From Planctomycetota bacterium (GTDB taxonomy: Bacteria > Planctomycetota > UBA1135 > GCA-002686595): a DNA stretch of 6,962 nt. A model generated the notes under the pieces. It saw only the letters and a list, made by a program, of their open reading frames with translations. It ran no database searches and was not told where the DNA came from. The position numbers and the translations under genes were made by a program. Location of the stretch: positions 1 to 6,962 of the forward strand of contig JAPKBY010000089.1 of assembly GCA_028823185.1 (NCBI GenBank). The letters are read 5' to 3'. Of the stretch, positions 6,840 to 6,962 are shown piece by piece (the first letter of the stretch is position 1; every line of letters starts with the position of its first letter).

Positions 6840-6962
6840 GATTCCCTCCCTACAGCTGAGCTCATGCAGCCTGCATGTCTTGCGAAGGTGTCAGCCACGA
6901 TCTCCCGCAGGCCCATCGTGGGCACTCCGCATCCGAGCGCCGCCAAGCGCTCAAGCGACGGC
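6836..6962 (-). CDS. C-terminal fragment, probable extended SDR (nucleotide-sugar epimerase/reductase-like)
   Basis: Reading on the minus strand from the window edge, one frame is open for 41 residues and stops at a TGA that overlaps the next gene's ATG as ATGA, the pattern seen throughout this operon. The residues RLAALGCGVPTMGLREIVAD (5-24), continuing TF, fit the C-terminal consensus of extended SDR enzymes such as GDP-L-fucose synthase and related epimerases (R-L-x-x-LGW-x-P ... L-x-x-G-(I/L)-x-x-T-Y). Here Cys replaces the usual Trp, and Ile the usual Gly. The tail after about residue 30 (HAGCMSSAVGRES) has no clear counterpart. If right, the enzyme would make an activated sugar used by the downstream transferases. 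Too little is visible to name the enzyme; a second frame is also open for 32 codons but gives no recognisable protein and no stop/start overlap. Confidence 0.5.
6844..6850 (-). promoter_or_regulatory. Strong Shine-Dalgarno site GGGAGGG
   Basis: On the minus strand GGGAGGG ends 4 bases before the ATG at 6839. It is the strongest ribosome binding site in the window and supports that start for the first complete glycosyltransferase gene. It lies inside the last codons of the upstream partial gene. Confidence 0.75.
6863..6877. repeat. Perfect 7-bp inverted repeat
   Basis: CATGCAG-C-CTGCATG is a perfect inverted repeat of 7-base arms around one central base, centred about 31 bases before the start of the first complete glycosyltransferase gene and inside the end of the upstream coding frame. 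In RNA it could form a 6-bp stem with a 3-base loop. It could be an operator-like site, a small RNA hairpin, or chance. Confidence 0.35.

Noticed and set aside
6863..6962. Alternative minus-strand frame open for 32 codons at the window edge
   Set aside because: It lacks the stop/start overlap used elsewhere in this operon and its product shows no family resemblance, whereas the neighbouring frame fits an SDR C-terminus.
1..6962. CRISPR arrays, tRNAs, insertion sequences or defence genes
   Set aside because: No regularly spaced repeats, transposase motifs or tRNA-like cloverleaf were seen, and essentially every base is covered by the minus-strand genes.

Overview
The window is part of a densely packed, single-strand (minus) polysaccharide biosynthesis operon from a bacterium with high G+C content (about 60% by eye). 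In transcription order (high to low coordinates) it holds: the last 41 codons of a gene resembling the C-terminus of an extended short-chain dehydrogenase/epimerase (nucleotide-sugar type); three consecutive GT4 (GT-B fold) glycosyltransferases; one GT2 (GT-A fold, WbbL-like) glycosyltransferase; one large uncharacterised protein with a predicted alpha/alpha-toroid followed by a beta-rich domain; and the first 268 codons of a fourth GT4 glycosyltransferase that runs off the window's low-coordinate edge. I find no RNA gene, mobile element, CRISPR array or phage feature, and no taxon-diagnostic gene. The context fits a Gram-negative exopolysaccharide, capsule or O-antigen locus, but the phylum cannot be fixed from these genes.

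Layout: at every junction but one, the stop codon of one gene overlaps the start codon of the next. There are ATGA overlaps at 6836-6839, 4549-4552 and 803-806, a TTGA overlap at 3497-3500, and a 13-base overlap at 5667-5679. The only gap is 16 bases, between the GT2 gene and the toroid gene, and nearly all of it can fold into a GC-rich hairpin. There is therefore no room for an internal terminator of normal size, and the genes are probably co-transcribed and translationally coupled. The operon promoter must lie beyond position 6962. No stretch over 300 bases lacks a gene.

How the genes may work together (inference): the SDR-like enzyme would help make an activated sugar. The GT4 and GT2 enzymes would add sugars one at a time to a lipid-linked acceptor at the cytoplasmic face of the inner membrane, giving an oligosaccharide repeat unit with at least five non-initiating transfer steps. 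The toroid protein has no signal peptide, contains ten cysteines and sits between two glycosyltransferase genes, so it may act on the glycan or a precursor in the cytoplasm. It is the least explained gene here. No initiating transferase, flippase (Wzx), polymerase (Wzy), ABC exporter or chain-length regulator is visible in the window.
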